From NCBI GenBank assembly GCA_036390995.1, contig DASWAT010000010.1, positions 1-10,106 of the forward strand: DNA of 10,106 bases, read 5' to 3'. Shown here one piece after another: positions 1-6,727 of the stretch. The stretch is from DASQQQ01 sp036390995 (GTDB taxonomy: Bacteria; Actinomycetota; UBA4738; HRBIN12). The number at the start of each line of letters is the position of its first letter. Position 1 is the stretch's first letter. Under the pieces are notes generated by a model. It searched no databases and was not told the origin of the DNA. It saw only the letters and a list, made by a program, of their open reading frames with translations. The position numbers and the translations under genes were made by a program.

Positions 1-294
1 GTCCTCACCCGTCAGGAAATACGCGAGGTCGAACACCATCGTGGCGGGCTGTGTCGACAGGTCCACGGATCGGATATAGCCGAAGTGCTTCCCGTCCTCG
101 AGCTGCGGTGTGGGAACCGGGGTGGGCGAGCCTGGGCTCGCAGGAGGGGGCGTGGGTGTGGGCATTGGGGTGGAGGCGGAGGTCGCCGGGGGCGCCGGGC
201 TCGTGCTTCCGGCGATCGGTCCCCCGTTCCCGCCGCATCCCGATGCCAACAAGAGGAGCGTCAACGGCAGCGTCAGATGCGTCCGGTGTGACAT
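1..294 (-). CDS. Secreted lipoprotein of unknown function, 3' end cut by window edge
   Basis: Reading leftward from an ATG at 294, 98 codons stay open to the window edge, so the C-terminus lies outside. The N-terminus is a lipoprotein signal: a short basic start, a leucine-rich core and a lipobox ending Ala-Ser-Gly-Cys at residues 17-20, with Cys20 the likely lipidated residue. The Ala at the -3 position is slightly atypical. Residues 21-64 are a low-complexity Pro/Ser/Thr linker of the kind that spaces a domain from the membrane. From residue 65 a folded domain begins, with the motif HFGYIRSVD and then FDLAYFLTGED. I associate this pattern with uncharacterised exported actinobacterial proteins, but cannot name a family with certainty. 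A GGAGAGG ribosome site lies 9 bases before the ATG. The gene is divergent from the MarR gene, sharing a region of about 106 bases. The function of the domain is unknown. Confidence 0.8.
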   Translation of the reverse strand, partial: MSHRTHLTLPLTLLLLASGCGGNGGPIAGSTSPAPPATSASTPMPTPTPPPASPGSPTPVPTPQLEDGKHFGYIRSVDLSTQPATMVFDLAYFLTGED

Positions 295-361
295 GGTGGC
301 ATCCCTCTCCGGTCTCTCGGGGGCAGTCTCCCATGGCCTCCCCGACATGCCGAGATAGTTC

Positions 362-391
362 GTGACGCTAATTAGCTTTGCGAAGTATAGT
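362..391 (+). promoter_or_regulatory. Promoter of the MarR-MFS operon with embedded palindrome
   Basis: A -35-like GTGACG (362-367) and a -10 TATAGT (386-391, five of six consensus bases) are separated by 18 bases. The spacer begins with a perfect 10-base palindrome, GCTAATTAGC (367-376), followed by an imperfect one, CTTTGCGAAG (376-385). This stretch is clearly more AT-rich than its surroundings. A regulator bound there would block RNA polymerase, so autoregulation by the downstream MarR protein is the natural inference. Transcription would start at about 397-401, at or just before the GTG at 401. A GTG at 362 in the same frame lies in the -35 box and therefore cannot be the start codon of this transcript. 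Confidence 0.6.
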
Positions 392-400
392 GGTGTGATC

Positions 401-841
401 GTGAGCCGAACCAGCACACTCGACGTCACGGAACTCGCCTCCCGCCTCCGGCTGGGGGTGACCCGCCTTGCCCGCAAGCTCCGGCAGGAGGCCGAATACG
501 GCATCTCGCCGACGCTGCTGTCGGCCCTTTCCGCAGTCGAACGCGGCGGGCGCGTCACGGTGAGCGAGCTTTGCGCCGCCGAGCAGGTCCAGCCACCCAC
601 CATGAGCCGGGCCGTGGCAGGGCTCGAGGAAGCCGGCCTGATCACCCGCGAGCAGGACGCCGATGATCGACGGGTTTCCTGGCTCCGAGTGACCACCGAG
701 GGCGCCAAGCTGCTCCAGGGGACCCGTCGTCGTAAGGAGGCCTACCTGGCAAAGCGGCTCCGCGAGCTCGGTCCCGCCGAGATGGCGGTGCTGGAGGAGG
801 CGGCTGCGATCCTGGAGGAGCTCGTGGAGGGATCTCAGTGA
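401..841 (+). CDS. MarR-family transcriptional regulator
   Basis: This is a 146-residue winged helix-turn-helix regulator of normal MarR length. Helices at residues 10-50 form the dimer and linker region. The recognition unit spans about 53-82 (VTVSELCAAEQVQPPTMSRA followed by an LEEAGLI-type helix). The wing follows with the family signature DADDRRVSWLRVT at 85-98, then TEGAKLL and C-terminal dimerisation helices. MarR proteins usually repress their own operon and release DNA when they bind small aromatic or toxic ligands. I chose GTG 401 because a -10 box ends at 391, which makes the message essentially leaderless; an in-frame GTG at 395 is the alternative, and GTG 362 is within the promoter. 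The stop codon overlaps the start of the MFS gene by 4 bases, so the two are translationally coupled. The ligand is unknown. Confidence 0.92.
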   Translation: MSRTSTLDVTELASRLRLGVTRLARKLRQEAEYGISPTLLSALSAVERGGRVTVSELCAAEQVQPPTMSRAVAGLEEAGLITREQDADDRRVSWLRVTTEGAKLLQGTRRRKEAYLAKRLRELGPAEMAVLEEAAAILEELVEGSQ

Positions 842-2169
842 CGCGGGTAGGTCTCGCGGTCCACCGGACCTTCCATTCGGTCTCGCATTCGCGCAATTTC
901 CGGCTGTTCTTCGTCGGCCAGTTCATCTCCGTGACCGGTACGTGGATGCAGTCGGTGGCGCTCGCATGGCTCGTGCTGAAGCTCACGGACAGTGCGGTCG
1001 CCCTGGGAGTGCAGGCGGCGCTGAACTTCGGCCCGATCCTGTTCCTCGGAGCCTGGGGCGGGCTTCTGGCGGACCGCCGGGACAAGCGGCGGATCCTCAT
1101 CGTCACGCAGAGCGTGTTCGCCGTCCTCGCTCTCGTCCTGTGGGGCCTGGTCGCCACCGGCGTCGCGGTCCTGTGGGTCGTCTACCTGCTCTCGCTGCTG
1201 CAGGGCATGGTCACGGCGATCGACAACCCCACCCGTCAGAGCTTCTACGCGGAGATGGTCGGGCAGGATGACCTGCCGAACGCGGTCAGCTTGAACGCAG
1301 CGGTCATCACCGGGACCCGGATCATCGGCCCGGCCTTGGCCGCCCTCCTGATCGCCACCGTCGGGTTGGCCCCCTCCTTCCTGTTCAACGGGATCTCCTA
1401 CGTGGCGGTCATCGGGGCGCTGTGGGCGATGCGTCCGGAGGAGCTTCACCGGGATGCGGTCGCGGAGGTCCACAAGGGTCAGCTCCGCGAGGGGCTCGCC
1501 TACGTGTGGCGGACGCCCGAGCTCCGGCTCCCGCTGGTTTGGATGGCCGCGATCTTCACGCTCTCGTTCAACTTCTCGGTCCTGTTCCCGTTGATGGCCA
1601 CGCGCGTGTTCACCGGCGACGCCGGAACCTACGGAACCCTGCTCTCGGTCATGGGCGTCGGCTCGCTGGTGGGCTCGCTGCTCATGGCGCGGCAGCGGGA
1701 TCCGAATCCTCGGCGTCTGGCGTACTCGGCCATGGCGTTCGGCGTCATCTCGATCCTGGCCGCGGCCGCACCGACCCTGCCGGTGGAGCTCGCCGTGCTC
1801 CTTCCGTTCGGACTGGTCAGCATGGTCTTCCTGATCACCGGGAACTCGACCCTGCAGCTCACGTCCCGGCCCGACATGCGGGGCCGGGTCATGGCGCTGT
1901 ACGGGATCGTGTTCCTCGGTGGCACGCCGATCGGGGCCCCCGTCGCCGGCTGGGTGGCCGACCACCTGGGCGTGCGGTGGGGCATCGCCCTGGGCGGAGT
2001 GGTCGCCCTGGCCACGGGTCTGGCAGGGGTCCTGCAGATGTCCCGCACCCGGTGGCACCTGCCCTGGGTCCATCGGGCCCGCCGGAGCGCCGAGGTCGTT
2101 GCCGTGCCCACGGACGGAGCTTCCCTGGACCCCGAGCTGGCAAGGCGGGGTCACGGCCTGTCGGCCTGA
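838..2169 (+). CDS. MFS exporter of the EntS/MFS_3 type (drug or metabolite efflux)
   Basis: A 443-residue integral membrane protein. The N-terminal FRLFFVGQFISVTGTWMQ stretch (about 21-38), the motif-A-like GGLLADRRDKRRIL (about 74-87) and DNPTRQSFYAEMVGQDDLPN (about 129-148) are hallmarks of the MFS_3 group, which includes the enterobactin exporter EntS and many DHA3 drug-proton antiporters. Hydrophobic segments run throughout to about residue 410, giving the expected 11-12 helices, followed by a short hydrophilic tail. It starts at GTG 838, overlapping the MarR stop, with GGAGGG at 826-831 six bases upstream as ribosome site. Pairing with MarR suggests inducible efflux of a toxic compound that the regulator senses. 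The substrate cannot be read from sequence. The gene ends only 7 bases from the end of the convergent MFS gene. Confidence 0.93.
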   Translation: MTRVGLAVHRTFHSVSHSRNFRLFFVGQFISVTGTWMQSVALAWLVLKLTDSAVALGVQAALNFGPILFLGAWGGLLADRRDKRRILIVTQSVFAVLALVLWGLVATGVAVLWVVYLLSLLQGMVTAIDNPTRQSFYAEMVGQDDLPNAVSLNAAVITGTRIIGPALAALLIATVGLAPSFLFNGISYVAVIGALWAMRPEELHRDAVAEVHKGQLREGLAYVWRTPELRLPLVWMAAIFTLSFNFSVLFPLMATRVFTGDAGTYGTLLSVMGVGSLVGSLLMARQRDPNPRRLAYSAMAFGVISILAAAAPTLPVELAVLLPFGLVSMVFLITGNSTLQLTSRPDMRGRVMALYGIVFLGGTPIGAPVAGWVADHLGVRWGIALGGVVALATGLAGVLQMSRTRWHLPWVHRARRSAEVVAVPTDGASLDPELARRGHGLSA

Positions 2170-2176
2170 GCCGATC

Positions 2177-3631
2177 TCAGGAGAGCTCTCGGTCCAGCGA
2201 CCAGGCCGTGGCGCCCTCCCGACGCGAGACCTCGATCACTGTCCCGTCTTCCATCACCAGGCGGAAGCAGGCGAGCCTGGCCCCGTTCCGCTCCTCGAGC
2301 CAGCTCCGCTGGACCTCGACCCCTTCCTCGACGCCGCCCCAGACCACGGCCCGCGGCCATTCCTCGGCTCGCCCGCCCTCGTAGAAACGGATGACCAGCT
2401 CCGGGGTCCGCCCGACCCACCGGGGAAGGATCGGTGCCCACAGCAGGAAGACGAAGCCGACCGCCGCCACCGACCACGCGGGGCCAAGGACGGGCAACAT
2501 CGGGATCGCCAGGAACGCGGCTGCCACCCGCGAGATGTTGTAGAAGACGTCGTACACGGCGAAGACCCGGCCGCGGTAGCCGTCGGGGATGGCCTCCTGG
2601 ACCATCGTGTCGATGGGGATCTTCTTCCAGGCGAACGTGAGCCCCACGGCGAAGCTGGCCACGAGCACCGACCATCCGGTGATGTAGGTGGACACCAGAA
2701 GCAGGACCGCAGCGCCGGCGAGGAAGGCGCCGGCGACGATCCGCTCCTTCGCGAACCGCTCCTCCATCTTGCCGACCGTGAGGATCCCGAGGAGCACCCC
2801 GATCCCCCCGGCGCCGATGAGGTTCGAGAACGAGCCCACCCCCTCCTCGAACCGCTCCCGGAACACCATGAGCGACAGCACGAGCACGATGCCCTGGCCC
2901 ATCTGGTCCAGGGTGATGGAGGTGATCGGCCCGAGCGCCCTCGGCGTGCGGACGAGGCGCCCGACGCCGTCGGCGAACTCCCGGGCCACCCGCTGGAGCT
3001 CGTCGCGCATCGGCGCCTCGGGTATCTGGTGCGGCGCGAGGTCGGTGGTGATCCGGGCCGCCACGAACGACGCGATCAGCCACATCGCGCCGGCGATCAC
3101 GATCACCGGGGTGTTGCCCGACAGGTCGGCCAGCCACCCGCCCACGAACACGCCGACCAGCAGAGCCACGGTGCCGCCCACGGTGGCCATCGAGTTCGCC
3201 ATCAGCAGATCCTCGGTGGGTACCAGGCGGGGGACCACGGCCTGGGCCGTTGCCAGGTAGAAGCGGTTCACCGACAGGACCCACAGCGCGCCCGCGTAGA
3301 ACGCCACCGCCTGCTTCGTTGGGTCGAACAGCACGAGCCACACGAGCGCGGACCGGAACCACGGCGCCACCTGGAGGATCTTCCGGCGGGGCCACCGGTC
3401 GATGAACACGCCCGTGAACGGCCCGATCACGGAGAACGGGAGCGAGACCACGAGCGTGGCGATGGCGAACCCCGTCGTCGTGCTCTGCCGGTCGGGCGAG
3501 AAGACGACCGAGGCCACGAGCGCGGCCTGGAAGAGCCCATCCGCCGACTGGCTGATGAGCCGGATCGCGAACAGGCGTCGGAAGTCGTAGCTCCGGAGGG
3601 CGTCGCGAGCCCGCTCGCGGGTGCTCTTCAT
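2177..3631 (-). CDS. MFS transporter with soluble C-terminal extension
   Basis: A 484-residue membrane transporter, distinct from the one to its right. Motif A appears as GVFIDRWPRRK at residues 74-84, and conserved segments such as RFYLATAQAVVPRLVPTEDL mark it as an MFS protein of an actinobacterial type with no assigned substrate. Membrane segments continue to about residue 403. After this comes an unusual hydrophilic tail of 77 residues (408-484). Its pattern of alternating charged and hydrophobic residues (VIRFYEGGRAEEW, then FRLVMEDGTVIEV, then AWSLDREL) looks like a small beta-rich domain, perhaps related to DUF6504-like proteins; that link is tentative. ATG 3631 fits the first helix, but no convincing ribosome site precedes it. 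The start lies 27 bases beyond the ino1 terminator hairpin, so the promoter is unclear and some read-through is possible. Confidence 0.9.
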   Translation of the reverse strand: MKSTRERARDALRSYDFRRLFAIRLISQSADGLFQAALVASVVFSPDRQSTTTGFAIATLVVSLPFSVIGPFTGVFIDRWPRRKILQVAPWFRSALVWLVLFDPTKQAVAFYAGALWVLSVNRFYLATAQAVVPRLVPTEDLLMANSMATVGGTVALLVGVFVGGWLADLSGNTPVIVIAGAMWLIASFVAARITTDLAPHQIPEAPMRDELQRVAREFADGVGRLVRTPRALGPITSITLDQMGQGIVLVLSLMVFRERFEEGVGSFSNLIGAGGIGVLLGILTVGKMEERFAKERIVAGAFLAGAAVLLLVSTYITGWSVLVASFAVGLTFAWKKIPIDTMVQEAIPDGYRGRVFAVYDVFYNISRVAAAFLAIPMLPVLGPAWSVAAVGFVFLLWAPILPRWVGRTPELVIRFYEGGRAEEWPRAVVWGGVEEGVEVQRSWLEERNGARLACFRLVMEDGTVIEVSRREGATAWSLDRELS

Positions 3632-3658
3632 GCTCTCAGTGTTCCACCTGGAAACGCG

Positions 3659-3684
3659 GATGGGCCGGGCGAACCCGGCCCATC
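3659..3684 (-). terminator. Hairpin terminator of the padR-ino1 operon
   Basis: An 11-base-pair perfect stem: GATGGGCCGGG at 3659-3669 pairs with CCCGGCCCATC at 3674-3684. On the minus strand the loop reads TTCG, the exceptionally stable UUCG tetraloop. It lies 28 bases downstream of the ino1 stop codon. Only a short T-run follows (GCGTTTCC), as is common for high-GC actinobacterial terminators. The downstream MFS start is 27 bases further on, so this element may also limit read-through into that gene. Confidence 0.75.
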
Positions 3685-3712
3685 GAACGAAACCCGACGC
3701 GCCAGAGGTGGT

Positions 3713-4840
3713 CTAGGCGCCCGCCGGCTGGGTGTCGAAGAAGGCCGTCCAGTCGGCCCGCTTGCTGGCCCCGTTCCCGAGGATGAACTCCTCGACCATC
3801 TCGCGCGCCGCCTCGTCCGTGAACTGGACGGGGGGCGACTTCATGAAGTAGGCGCTGGGGCCGATCAGCGGTCCGGCCACCCCTCGGTCCTTCGCCAGCT
3901 TCGCGCTCCGGAGCGCGTCGATGACGATGCCGGCCGAGTTGGGGCTGTCCCACACCTCGAGCTTCAGCTCGATGTTCAACGGGACGTCACCGAAGGCCTG
4001 GCCCTCGAGGCGGATCTGGGCCCACTTGCGGTCCTCGAGCCACGGCACGTAGTCGGAGGGCCCGATGTGGATGTCCTTGCGGTCGAGCGGCTTCTCCAGC
4101 TGGCTCTGCACCGACTGCGTCTTCGACCGCTTCTTCGACACGAGCCGTTCGCGCTCGAGCATGTTCATGAAGTCCATGTTGCCGCCGAAGTTCAGCTGGT
4201 AGGTCCGGTTGAGCTTCACGCCGCGATCCTCGAAGAGCTTCGTGAGGATCCGGTGGACGATGGTCGCCCCCACCTGGCTCTTGATGTCGTCGCCGACGAT
4301 CGGCACGCCCGCCTCCACGAACTTCCTCGCCCACGCCTTGTCCGAGGCGATGAAGGCCGGCAGGCAGTTCACGAACGCCACCTTCGCGTCGAGTGCAGCC
4401 TGCGCATAGTGCTTCGCGGCGCTCTCGCTGCCGACGGGCAGATAGGAGACGACGACGTCGGCCTCCACCTCGCGAAGGACCGAGGCCACGTCCACCGGCC
4501 GATGGTCGGACTCCTCGATGGTCTCCCGGTAGTACTTGCCCAGGCCGTCGAGGGTCGGTCCGCGCGAGACCGTCACGCCGGTCGGCGGCACGTCCGCGAA
4601 CCGGATGGTGTTGTTGGGCTCGGACACGATGGCCTCGGCAACGTCGGTGCCCACCTTCTTGGCGTCCACGTCGAACGCGGCGACGATCTCCACGTCGCGC
4701 ACGTGGTACGGCCCGAGCTGCACGTGCATGAGTCCGGGAACCCGGTCTTCGGGGTCGGCGTCCTTGTAGTACTCGAGGCCCTGCACGAGCGACGACGCGC
4801 AGTTGCCCACGCCGACGATCGCGAGACGAACCTTGCTCAT
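3713..4840 (-). CDS. ino1: myo-Inositol-1-phosphate synthase (inositol-3-phosphate synthase)
   Basis: This 375-residue cytoplasmic enzyme converts glucose 6-phosphate to 1D-myo-inositol 3-phosphate using tightly bound NAD (EC 5.5.1.4). This is the first step to inositol for phosphatidylinositol lipids and mycothiol in Actinomycetota. The sequence matches the mycobacterial form closely: the NAD-binding loop GVGNCASSL at 10-18, PGLMHVQLGPYHVRDVEIVAAFDVDAKKVG at 35-64 (written here as a landmark of two shorter conserved blocks, PGLMHV and AAFDVDAKKVG), GDDIKSQVGAT at 183-193, NFGGNMDFMNMLERER at 217-232, the active-site region KLEVWDSPNSAG at 293-304 and YFMKSPP at 331-337. Length is normal. ATG 4840 is chosen because an AAAGGAG ribosome site lies 8 bases upstream and the Rossmann strand begins directly after it; a longer in-frame start at 4945 would lie inside padR. 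It overlaps padR by 4 bases, indicating a coupled operon, and a hairpin terminator follows. Confidence 0.97.
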   Translation of the reverse strand: MSKVRLAIVGVGNCASSLVQGLEYYKDADPEDRVPGLMHVQLGPYHVRDVEIVAAFDVDAKKVGTDVAEAIVSEPNNTIRFADVPPTGVTVSRGPTLDGLGKYYRETIEESDHRPVDVASVLREVEADVVVSYLPVGSESAAKHYAQAALDAKVAFVNCLPAFIASDKAWARKFVEAGVPIVGDDIKSQVGATIVHRILTKLFEDRGVKLNRTYQLNFGGNMDFMNMLERERLVSKKRSKTQSVQSQLEKPLDRKDIHIGPSDYVPWLEDRKWAQIRLEGQAFGDVPLNIELKLEVWDSPNSAGIVIDALRSAKLAKDRGVAGPLIGPSAYFMKSPPVQFTDEAAREMVEEFILGNGASKRADWTAFFDTQPAGA

Positions 4841-5424
4841 GTGGTGCGCTCCTTTCGCCGAAGCGCGCGTCCTTCCCGGCGCTTCGTGCCCCCTCTCACC
4901 GTTTCCGACTGGCGCCGCTCGGCGGCGATCAGGCCGTTCAACCACGCGATATCCTGCTCGGTGGAGTCGCGGCCGTGCTGCATCAGCGACAGCGTGTAGG
5001 TGTCGAACCGCTCACGGGTCGCCGCGAGCGACGATGTGATCGTGGACAGCCGCTCCTCGAGGAACGCGCGCCGCTTCTCGAGCAGCCGGATGCGCGTGTC
5101 GGGAGCCAGGTACTTGAAGAAGGCCAGGCGGACCCGGAACCGGTTGTCCTCGGACGAGGTCTCGTGCCCCGCCTCCTCGAGCAGTTCCAGGAACAGCTTC
5201 TCGCCCTTGTCGGTGATGCGGTAAACGTTCTTGCGGCGCCCGACCTCCTGCTGGTCGAAGACGCGCTCGACGGCGCCCTCCTTCTCGAGGCGGCGGAGGC
5301 TGGGATACAGCGAGCCGTACGAGACCCGCCAGAACCCTCCCAGGGTGTCCGTGAGGCGCTTCGAGAGCTGGTAGCCGTGCATGGACCGCTCTTTCAGCAG
5401 ACCGAGGATCGCGAGTTCGAGCAT
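4837..5424 (-). CDS. PadR-family transcriptional regulator, likely regulator of ino1
   Basis: A 195-residue regulator. Residues 1-75 form the PadR winged helix: MLELAILGLLKERSMHGYQL, then GSLYPSLRRLEKEGAVER as recognition helix, and GRRKNVYRITDKGEKLF as wing. Residues about 100-170 are a helical C-terminal region (EKRRAFLEERLSTITSSLAA, then DIAWLNGLIAAERRQ) of the Vir_act_alpha_C type, used for dimerisation by coiled coil. The final 25 residues are very basic. Its stop overlaps the ino1 start by 4 bases, and the same order occurs, as I recall, in mycobacteria (Rv0047c-Rv0046c), so a role in controlling inositol synthesis is a sound inference. A GGAAGGA ribosome site precedes ATG 5424 at a longish 12-base spacing. 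A perfect 33-base palindrome 26 bases upstream is its probable operator. The effector is unknown. Confidence 0.92.
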   Translation of the reverse strand: MLELAILGLLKERSMHGYQLSKRLTDTLGGFWRVSYGSLYPSLRRLEKEGAVERVFDQQEVGRRKNVYRITDKGEKLFLELLEEAGHETSSEDNRFRVRLAFFKYLAPDTRIRLLEKRRAFLEERLSTITSSLAATRERFDTYTLSLMQHGRDSTEQDIAWLNGLIAAERRQSETVRGGTKRREGRALRRKERTT

Positions 5425-5450
5425 CGGGCGACGATGTCCTTCCGGTGTGT

Positions 5451-5483
5451 CGGTTAGATATATCGGTCCGATATATCTAACCG
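5451..5483. promoter_or_regulatory. 33-base perfect palindrome, probable PadR operator
   Basis: The arms CGGTTAGATATATCGG (5451-5466) and CCGATATATCTAACCG (5468-5483) are perfect inverted copies around the single base T5467. The site starts directly after the TAG stop of the upstream MFS gene and ends 26 bases before the padR ATG. It is AT-rich in a GC-rich window and contains -10-like TATATC segments, so it could hold both promoter and operator for padR-ino1. PadR proteins bind palindromes near their own promoters, which makes autoregulation the likely role. A one-base centre and no T-run argue against a terminator. Confidence 0.75.
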
Positions 5484-6698
5484 CTACGTGGCGGCGGCGT
5501 CAACCGCCGGAACCAGGTGCTCGGGAGCCGGGTGCCGGCCCGCCGCCAGGGCCAGGGCCGCACCCAGGGCACCCACGACTCCGCATCCGAGCCACAGGGC
5601 GTCGGGGCTCGCCGCGTAGACGCTGGTGCCGACCACGGGACCGAGCATCCAGGCCAGGCCGAACATCCCGCCGTAGGCCGACTGGTACCGCCCTCGAGCG
5701 TGCTCGGGAGCGCGGTCCGCGGCCAGCGCCGAGGCCACCGGAGACTCGATCATCTCGCCGAGGGTCCAGATGAGGATCATGGCGAGGAGCGTGGGCACCG
5801 TGCGTGCGATCACCAGCGACATGAACCCCAGGCCGATCAGCAGCTGTCCGAGCGCGATCATCCGGTTCCTCGGGCGGTGCTGGGTCCACGCGGTCACCGG
5901 AAGCTCGAACAGGACCACGATGATGCCGTTCAGGGCCTGGAGGAGCCCATACGTGGAGGGAGCGTACCCGGCGTCCCGGACGTGGAGGGGAAGCGTGGAG
6001 ACGTTCTGCGAGTACACGGCGGCCGTGAGCAGGACGGCACCCAGGAACAGGAGGAACCCGCGGTCGGCCAGGATGGAGCGGGTGGCGCTGGCCCGGTGGC
6101 GCTCCTCGTGCCTGGCGGTGCGGACGCCGTGGGGCAGGAACACCGCGGCGATGACCCCGAACCCCGCCGACGTCGCGGCGTCGCCCACGAAGAGCAGGGA
6201 GAAGGAGTGCAGGGCCAGGAACCCACCGAGGGCCAGGCCGCACGCCCATCCGACGTTCACCGCCAGCCGGTACAGCGTGAAGGCGGTGACCCGCTGCGCG
6301 CTGGGAACGAGGTCCGCGATGAGGGCGCCGGCGGCGGGACGGTAGAGCTCGGCGGTGGCACCCAAGCACACCATCAACGGATAGATGACCGCGAGGCTGG
6401 TGGCTCGCCACAGGACGAGGGTCAGCCCGGACGCCGCGAACATCGAGGTGGTGATGGCGTTCCGGCGGCCGATCCTGTCGGCCAGCAGCCCGCCGACCGC
6501 CTGCGACAAGATGCCGCCGAGGCCGTAGCCGGCGATCGCGAGGCCCGCCTGCGGTGCGGAGTAGCCTCGCCGCGTGAGGTACAGGGTGAGGAACGGGAGG
6601 ACGAACGTGCCCAGCCGGTTGACGAAGGAGCCTGCGAACAGGATCCACGCCGAGCGCGGCATGGAACGAACGTTCTGACGGAGGGTCGGACGGTCCAC
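5484..6698 (-). CDS. MFS transporter (DHA1/MdtH-like)
   Basis: A 404-residue, 12-helix transporter. The first helix is SAWILFAGSFVNRLGTFVLP (about 16-35), motif A is GGLLADRIGRRNAI at 69-82, and the helix-5 region ALIADLVPSAQRVTAFTLYR resembles DHA1 drug-antiporter proteins such as MdtH. A hydrophilic link with RTARHEERHRAS lies between the two six-helix halves, as expected. The GTG at 6698 is preceded by TAAGCT nine bases upstream, which could be the -10 box of an almost leaderless message; the ATG at 6662, giving 12 fewer residues, is a real alternative and has no ribosome site either. The gene lies 29 bases downstream of the flavin-binding protein gene on the same strand, so co-transcription is possible. 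Its stop abuts the padR palindrome. The substrate is unknown. Confidence 0.9.
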   Translation of the reverse strand: MDRPTLRQNVRSMPRSAWILFAGSFVNRLGTFVLPFLTLYLTRRGYSAPQAGLAIAGYGLGGILSQAVGGLLADRIGRRNAITTSMFAASGLTLVLWRATSLAVIYPLMVCLGATAELYRPAAGALIADLVPSAQRVTAFTLYRLAVNVGWACGLALGGFLALHSFSLLFVGDAATSAGFGVIAAVFLPHGVRTARHEERHRASATRSILADRGFLLFLGAVLLTAAVYSQNVSTLPLHVRDAGYAPSTYGLLQALNGIIVVLFELPVTAWTQHRPRNRMIALGQLLIGLGFMSLVIARTVPTLLAMILIWTLGEMIESPVASALAADRAPEHARGRYQSAYGGMFGLAWMLGPVVGTSVYAASPDALWLGCGVVGALGAALALAAGRHPAPEHLVPAVDAAAT

Positions 6699-6727
6699 CG
6701 GCCGTCAAGCTTACGAGGGCTCGAGCG

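Noticed and set aside
835..2154. Open frame of 439 codons on the minus strand
   Set aside because: It is a shadow of the MarR-linked exporter; composition is dominated by Arg, Asp, Gln and Gly and shows no membrane segments or motifs.
2181..2190. Palindrome GAGAGCTCTC near the convergent MFS ends
   Set aside because: It lies in coding sequence, has no loop and no T-run, and is short enough to arise by chance.
4841..4945. Upstream start for ino1 adding 35 residues
   Set aside because: The added residues overlap padR, look unlike Ino1 N-termini, and the ribosome site serves the ATG at 4840.
1919..4999. Open frame of 1026 codons on the plus strand
   Set aside because: It runs antisense through the second MFS gene, ino1 and part of padR, all of which have clear family matches. 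Its product is rich in Arg, His, Asp and Pro without any domain. It is the usual by-product of GC-rich third codon positions.
6667..6675. GAACGTTC palindrome near the start of the third MFS gene
   Set aside because: Only eight bases long and within the first codons if GTG 6698 is the start; not enough to call an operator.
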